Shown: piece by piece, positions 43,567-47,589 of the stretch
Numbering within the stretch: the stretch's first letter is position 1
Layout: each line of letters begins with the position of its first letter
Assembly: GCA_934089275.1 (NCBI GenBank)
Contig: CAKOJJ010000008.1
Span: 1 to 47,589, forward strand
DNA length: 47,589 nt
Reading direction: 5' to 3'
DNA from: an uncultured Bacilli bacterium
GTDB taxonomy: Bacteria; Bacillota_I; Bacilli_A; RF39; UBA660
Program-made: the position numbers and the translations under genes
The notes under the pieces: generated by a model
Database searches by the model: none
What the model saw: the letters and a program-made list of their open reading frames with translations, nothing else
Told to the model about the DNA's origin: nothing

Positions 43567-44528
43567 AAAAACTAATTATTTTAATTCTAAGTATATTTTG
43601 TTTAACAGGATGCGCTAATTATCATGAATTAAATGATCTTGGAATTGTTTCCTCCATATTAGTAGATTATAAAGACAATCTTTTTTATACAACAATTGAA
43701 GTTATTGATGAAGAAGAATTTAAAACCTATTATGGAGTTGGAAATTCTTTAACAAATGCTTTAGATAATGCTTTAATCGGTTCAAGTAAATATCTTTATT
43801 ACGCTCATTTAAATGCTCTTATTTTAACAAACAATGCACCAATTGAAACTACATTAGATTATTTTTTAAGAAGTCCTGAAACTAACAATACATTCTATCT
43901 TTGTATTACTGAAAAAACAGATATATATGATCAAGATAAGAACATAGGAGAAACCTTAAAAAACATTTTAGAAAGAGTTTATAAAGATAACTTCTTTGAT
44001 ACAATAAAAAAACTAAAAGATAAAAACACTGACTTTGTATTACCAATATTAGATGAAGACTTAAAAATAAGTAAATTAAATTTATATAAAGGTAATAAAA
44101 TGGTTGCAACTCTTAATAATAATGAACTTAATACTTTAAAGTTGCTTTTTGGCTATGAAGAACTTTATATAAAAAATGGTAAAGATGATTACATTGAATT
44201 AAGTGTAAACAAAATTGATAAGAAAATTGATATAAAGGAAAAAATAAAAATAACTTTAGATTTAGAAACAACAGTAAGACAAATTACAACTGGTGAAGAA
44301 GCAAATAATATAAAAGACGTAAAAAAAATACAGGAAAGATATAATAAAGAAATAGAAAATAATATTTATGAATTAATAGATAAATTAAAAACCTATCAAG
44401 CAGATGTTTTAGGAATAAACAATATGTTATTAAACAAATTTCATAATATGGACAAACATTTTTATGATTATGATTTTGATATTGAAGTAAATACTCATAT
44501 TAATAAGAAAGGACTTCTAATAAAATGA
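43563..44528 (+). CDS. gerC: Ger(x)C lipoprotein, germination receptor subunit C
   Basis: Lipoprotein (lipobox CLTGC, C17) with the family start ANYHELNDLGIVSSILVDY. 321 residues, shorter than many GerC proteins (about 370-400). The end (about 245-320) is a long helical stretch as in domain 3. AAGGAGG lies inside the gerA end, and both neighbours overlap by 4 bases, so A, C and B subunits are coupled. Confidence 0.9.
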   Translation: MKKLIILILSIFCLTGCANYHELNDLGIVSSILVDYKDNLFYTTIEVIDEEEFKTYYGVGNSLTNALDNALIGSSKYLYYAHLNALILTNNAPIETTLDYFLRSPETNNTFYLCITEKTDIYDQDKNIGETLKNILERVYKDNFFDTIKKLKDKNTDFVLPILDEDLKISKLNLYKGNKMVATLNNNELNTLKLLFGYEELYIKNGKDDYIELSVNKIDKKIDIKEKIKITLDLETTVRQITTGEEANNIKDVKKIQERYNKEIENNIYELIDKLKTYQADVLGINNMLLNKFHNMDKHFYDYDFDIEVNTHINKKGLLIK

Positions 44529-45475
44529 AAAAAGAATGGAACATTTTAAACTTTTTTAATATGCAAGGTTTATTTCTAGCAATAGGTTTTTCTAAGATAC
44601 TGATTTCTTCCAAAGAAAACTTTCTATTTTCTATTTTAATAGGCTATATTTTAGGAATGATACTTTTATATTTTTTAGATATCAAGAAAAAAAACAATAT
44701 TTTTAATATCATACTTTATTCAATAATATCCGTATATGCTTTAGTAATTTTAATTAATATGGCATCAACTATGTATTTAAATTTAATGAGTAAATCAATG
44801 ATAAGTATTCCTCTTTTACTTTTAATGCTCTATGTATTAAATAAAAAAGAAATCGTTTTATATCGTGTAAGTAATATCATGGTAGTTGTAAATATATGCA
44901 TTTACCTTTTTGCTTTATTTTGTTTACTTCCATATTTTGATATCACAAACTTTGTTTATACACATACTAAACCAATGAATATTTTAACATCTGGTTTAAA
45001 CTATACAATATTATCAACATCGATTGTACTTATGACTAAAGAAAATCAAAGAAAAGATACAAGTATTTTAAAAACTTATACCTTAGCTACAATATTTTTA
45101 ATAATAGATTGTGTAATGATTTATGGAATATTTTCATATCCACTTGTAGAATCAATTAGATATCCGGAATATGTTTTATTAAAAAAGATATCAATTGGAG
45201 GCTTTATTCAAAATATAGAGAATTTCGTATCATTTATATGGTTATTTAACATCATAATGAGTTTACTTTATTTAACAAATAGCATAAAAAATTGTTTAAG
45301 TAATAAAAAAATAATAAATATAATTGTACCTATTCTATTTATATTTGCAAGTTTAGTTAATAAATATTATGTAGCAATGCTTACAATGTATAAATACGAA
45401 CCATTTATATTAGGTATAACTGCATTAGTATTCATCATTTTTAATTATAATTTCAAGAAAAAAAACCACGAATAA
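44525..45475 (+). CDS. gerB: GerB-type germination receptor permease subunit
   Basis: Amino acid-permease-like membrane subunit expected to bind the germinant. 316 residues with nine to ten membrane helices; members are usually about 360, and the shortening seems spread along the protein. SFIWLFNIIMSLLYLTNSIKN near the end fits the family. The gene order A-C-B is one of the known ger operon orders. A terminator overlaps the stop codon. Confidence 0.85.
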   Translation: MKKEWNILNFFNMQGLFLAIGFSKILISSKENFLFSILIGYILGMILLYFLDIKKKNNIFNIILYSIISVYALVILINMASTMYLNLMSKSMISIPLLLLMLYVLNKKEIVLYRVSNIMVVVNICIYLFALFCLLPYFDITNFVYTHTKPMNILTSGLNYTILSTSIVLMTKENQRKDTSILKTYTLATIFLIIDCVMIYGIFSYPLVESIRYPEYVLLKKISIGGFIQNIENFVSFIWLFNIIMSLLYLTNSIKNCLSNKKIINIIVPILFIFASLVNKYYVAMLTMYKYEPFILGITALVFIIFNYNFKKKNHE

Positions 45476-45484
45476 GTGGTTTTT
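45461..45484. terminator. Terminator between gerB and the secreted protein gene
   Basis: A 9-bp stem AAAAACCAC/GTGGTTTTT (45461-45469 and 45476-45484) between convergent genes, able to act in both directions. Confidence 0.8.
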
Positions 45485-45523
45485 AATTTTATCACAAAAT
45501 TTAGTTTATATTTCAATTTTGAG

Positions 45524-47044
45524 TTATTGTACTACATATGGATTTGTTGTTGTTCCTTCACCATCTAAACTTACAACCGTGTCACTTGCTAGCGAAACTA
45601 CGGGACGGACACCAATAGCACCCATAGAGCCATCAAGCACACTACCATCGCCACTAACATAACCAACCATAGAATACGTAAGCATAGAAACAAACATCCC
45701 CACAGGCGATAATGTCCAATATCCATTATTTGTATATAAATAATTTGTTGTATCTTTATAATCACTTGTATTGGAATAATATGTATTAAATCCTGCAAGC
45801 ACTGCTTCATCTAATGTTATTAATCCTACTGGATTTGTTAGTTTTCCATTTCCGTTTTTTCTATTTACTGTAAATTTATCATTTTGGTTAAGGCAAACTA
45901 GACTTGGATTTGGATTATTTGAAGGGAATGCTGCTCTGTGTGCTGCTCCATACAATGTTTTATTTGTTCCATATCCTAAATCTTTAAATGATGAATATGA
46001 TGATTCCCCTATTGTTTCATAATTGTATGCTTTTGTACTTCTATCATTACAAAATACTGTATCTTCTAATTTTGATGTTGTTATCTCATCAAAGTTTTGA
46101 CTATACCAATTATCTATATATGTTTTTATTGTTGATTCATTTACATTCGTATGTGTTGCTTCATAAGTTGAACTACCGGCTGTTCCATACATATATCCTA
46201 CATATGCATTATCATTTGACATTTCATTAAAAGCACTTGTTCCTATTTGAGTTGATGTCCCTGTTTGAGTTTCACATTTTCCATCGATTGGTGTTCCATT
46301 ATATATTATTTTTATTCCACCTGTCTCTGTTGTTCTTATTATCTTCCAACACATATTATTGAAGATAATGTTGTTGTTTACTTTATCAGCATCGCCTCTA
46401 AAATAGTATACTGGTACTTTTCCATCAGTAGCTGTTGTTGTATATATGCCATTTGTTCCACTTACTCCTGATCGTACTTTATAATCTATGACTGTTGTTG
46501 TATCAGCATTATCCTTTATTAAGTTATATAAACTTGTTCCACTTACAGCAATTGTATCTCTTTCTACGGCATTAAATTCTAACTTACATGTATATTCTTC
46601 ACTTACTTCTTCTGTTGACATTTTATCAAGAGTTATTGTTAATGTTCCATTTAGACTTTCTTTTGCTTTTACTACTGTTGCATCATTATCTAACTTATTT
46701 TTGATACTTGTGTATTTTGCTGTTGTTCCGTCCTTTGGTACACATGTTACTTTTACTTCTGCATCATAATTACTTGAATTATTTGTTACTTCATATGTTA
46801 GTACTGAAGTTTGATTTAATGTCTTTAGTTCTGATGTCTCAAATGTTATTATCTTTTTTGTATCATCTATTACTGTTGAGTATACATCCTTTCCATCTAT
46901 ACTTGCAGCTGTGAAGATTACACTAAAATCTTCTTCATTTTCGCCTATTTTTGCATTTCCATTTATTACTAATGTTGTTGATACTGCCGCAAAACCTATC
47001 GCCATTAGTAATATTGCTACTATAAGCATACTTTTCTTTTTCAT
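45524..47044 (-). CDS. Large secreted protein with a hypervariable-type C-terminus
   Basis: Secreted or surface protein, 506 residues. An N-terminal signal or anchor helix (about 6-27, MLIVAILLMAIGFAAVSTTLVI) precedes a beta-rich domain (about 30-175). A second part (about 180-506) starts with VPVYYFRGDADKVNNNIIFNNMCWKIIRT and ends with YWTLSP (442-447) and GVRPVVSL (478-485). These last motifs resemble the C-type-lectin-like fold of DUF6273 and retroelement-diversified proteins (recognised by eye, not by search). Between them, codons 446-481 have almost no adenine in a very AT-rich gene. AGGAAAG lies 3 bases before the ATG. The promoter spacer contains eight G. It could be a variable adhesin (inference). 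Confidence 0.75.
   Translation of the reverse strand: MKKKSMLIVAILLMAIGFAAVSTTLVINGNAKIGENEEDFSVIFTAASIDGKDVYSTVIDDTKKIITFETSELKTLNQTSVLTYEVTNNSSNYDAEVKVTCVPKDGTTAKYTSIKNKLDNDATVVKAKESLNGTLTITLDKMSTEEVSEEYTCKLEFNAVERDTIAVSGTSLYNLIKDNADTTTVIDYKVRSGVSGTNGIYTTTATDGKVPVYYFRGDADKVNNNIIFNNMCWKIIRTTETGGIKIIYNGTPIDGKCETQTGTSTQIGTSAFNEMSNDNAYVGYMYGTAGSSTYEATHTNVNESTIKTYIDNWYSQNFDEITTSKLEDTVFCNDRSTKAYNYETIGESSYSSFKDLGYGTNKTLYGAAHRAAFPSNNPNPSLVCLNQNDKFTVNRKNGNGKLTNPVGLITLDEAVLAGFNTYYSNTSDYKDTTNYLYTNNGYWTLSPVGMFVSMLTYSMVGYVSGDGSVLDGSMGAIGVRPVVSLASDTVVSLDGEGTTTNPYVVQ
45602..45720 (-). repeat. Candidate diversity-generating variable repeat (VR)
   Basis: In 45601-45720, read on the coding strand, A makes up 16 of 120 bases and G+C 56 of 120. 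In the adjacent 45721-45780, A makes up 29 of 60. None of the 36 codons from 446 to 481 ends in A. Reverse transcription that randomises template adenines leaves this footprint at the 3' end of target genes. No template repeat or reverse transcriptase is in the window. Confidence 0.5.
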
Positions 47045-47069
47045 ATTCTTTCCTACTTTCTACAATTTT

Positions 47070-47097
47070 ATTTTATAATACCCCCCCCGATTTTCAA
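47070..47097 (-). promoter_or_regulatory. Candidate phase-variable promoter with G8 spacer tract
   Basis: On the minus strand TTGAAA (47097-47092) and TAAAAT (47075-47070) are 16 bp apart, with eight G (47088-47081) in the spacer. Gain of one G would give the optimal 17 bp. A TATTAT just after the G run is an alternative -10. The predicted start lies about 19 bases before the ATG at 47044. Confidence 0.5.
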
Positions 47098-47198
47098 GGA
47101 CTACTTCCTTGTTTACATTTTTTTTGACAACACAAAAAAACACAATAATTTATGTTCTCATATTTTACGTTAATTCAGCATAAAAAAACTACCTAAAA

Positions 47199-47589
47199 TG
47201 AACTGAACCCCAAAAGTTGGACAGTTTATTAATAGTTTCTAATTAGAGGATTGTAACCTGTAATTCACGGGAGACAGTCCTTTTAATTTTACTTTAATTC
47301 TATCATAATTGTAATAACAAATATAGTCATCAATTGCTTTTATTAAATCATCTAATGTTTTATAATTATCCTCCTGATCATAAAACATTTCTGTTTTAAG
47401 CAAACCAAAGAAATTTTCCATCATGCCATTATCCATACTATTTCCTTTTCTTGACATACTTTGTTTAATACCTTTATTTTTCAATCTTTGTTGATAAGAT
47501 TGGTGTTGATACTGCCATCCTTGATCCGAATGAAATATTAATCCTTCTAGATTTCTGCCATCAAATGCTTTATTAAGCATATCATTTAT
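47199..47589 (-). mobile_element. 3' end of an IS3-family (IS150-like) element, cut by the window edge
   Basis: The terminal sequence (47199-47223, read inward TGAACTGAACCCCAAAAGTT and on) matches the form of IS150-group ends. It lies downstream of the transposase reading frame, which continues past base 47589. The other end is outside the window. Confidence 0.8.
47239..47589 (-). CDS. IS3-family transposase OrfB, partial
   Basis: The C-terminal part of an rve-type integrase core: LIFHSDQGWQYQHQSYQQRLKNKGIKQSMSRKGNSMDNGMMENFFGLLKTEM contains the second Asp (HSDQG) and the Glu (MENFF) of the DDE triad, followed by the usual YYNYDRIKVKLKGLSPVNYR end. About 117 residues are visible. The 5' part is beyond the right edge, so the start is not in the window. 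The visible part is intact. Confidence 0.93.
   Translation of the reverse strand: MNDMLNKAFDGRNLEGLIFHSDQGWQYQHQSYQQRLKNKGIKQSMSRKGNSMDNGMMENFFGLLKTEMFYDQEDNYKTLDDLIKAIDDYICYYNYDRIKVKLKGLSPVNYRLQSSN

Noticed and set aside
45600..45720. Template repeat for the variable block within this window
   Set aside because: I looked by eye for the flanking words GTCCGTCCCG and its complement; they occur only once, in the gene itself.
46265..46914. Several plus-strand frames opposite the secreted protein gene
   Set aside because: They are Leu/Ser-rich shadows of the Thr/Asn-rich coding strand, with no ribosome sites.

Overview
The window is very AT-rich DNA from a Gram-positive, low-GC bacterium (Firmicutes/Bacilli type). 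TGA works as a stop (for example at 16094 and inside several ATGA overlaps), so this is the standard bacterial code and not a mycoplasma code. A Spo0A homologue, a complete gerA-gerC-gerB operon, two YjcZ-like mini-proteins and a LolA/YdcC-like lipoprotein point to an endospore former or a recent descendant of one, possibly a gut Bacilli lineage (inference). Both ends are insertion sequences: a complete IS1182-family element at 1-1588 and the end of an IS3-family element from 47199 to the right edge. The window was therefore probably cut at repeats.

Layout. 1.6-7.6 kb: ssb, a sufB without sufCDSU beside it, an acetyltransferase, a DUF2974 hydrolase, a DUF368 lipid-carrier translocase and an LCP cell-wall ligase, all on the minus strand. 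7.6-7.95 kb: a type I toxin-antitoxin locus. 8-10.1 kb: a NERD protein, a membrane-anchored XRE regulator and a flavin reductase. 10.3-17.7 kb: a surface-polysaccharide cluster (initiating sugar transferase, three family-2 glycosyltransferases, a TagF-like glycerophosphotransferase, Wzy, Wzx) with a strong terminator after its first gene. 17.8-23.3 kb: two YjcZ-like peptides, prsA, a TPR-like protein, a YugP protease, cysS and an anchored unknown. 23.3-27.8 kb: a Clp ATPase with a dead second domain, spo0A, a CtpB-like S41 protease and an anchored thioredoxin-fold protein. 27.8-33.8 kb: a coiled-coil peptide, a LolA-like lipoprotein, two GNATs and a methyltransferase, an unknown gene behind a structured attenuator leader, an ECF sigma/anti-sigma pair and DUF378. 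33.8-38.8 kb: the classical rlmN-prpC-prkC-rsgA-rpe block. 39.0-39.4 kb: a second copy of the toxin-antitoxin system. 39.4-45.5 kb: an AI-2E-family permease, a UbiB-like kinase and the gerA-C-B operon. 45.5-47.1 kb: a large secreted protein.

The most unusual items are: (1) the secreted protein at 45524-47044, whose C-terminal 36 codons are depleted of adenine and far richer in GC than their surroundings, as expected for the variable repeat of a diversity-generating retroelement, and whose promoter spacer holds a G8 tract that could switch expression by slippage; (2) two dispersed small toxin genes with convergent antisense RNAs, a 53-bp module shared at 49/53 positions, and a 5'-3' mRNA pairing preserved with different sequences; (3) a Spo0A with Asn in place of the phosphoacceptor Asp, behind four GTC-type boxes spaced exactly 10 bp apart; (4) a Clp ATPase with D2 Walker A and B both erased; (5) an unassigned structured leader with an attenuator at about 32.1-32.25 kb. 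I saw no rRNA, tRNA or CRISPR array.
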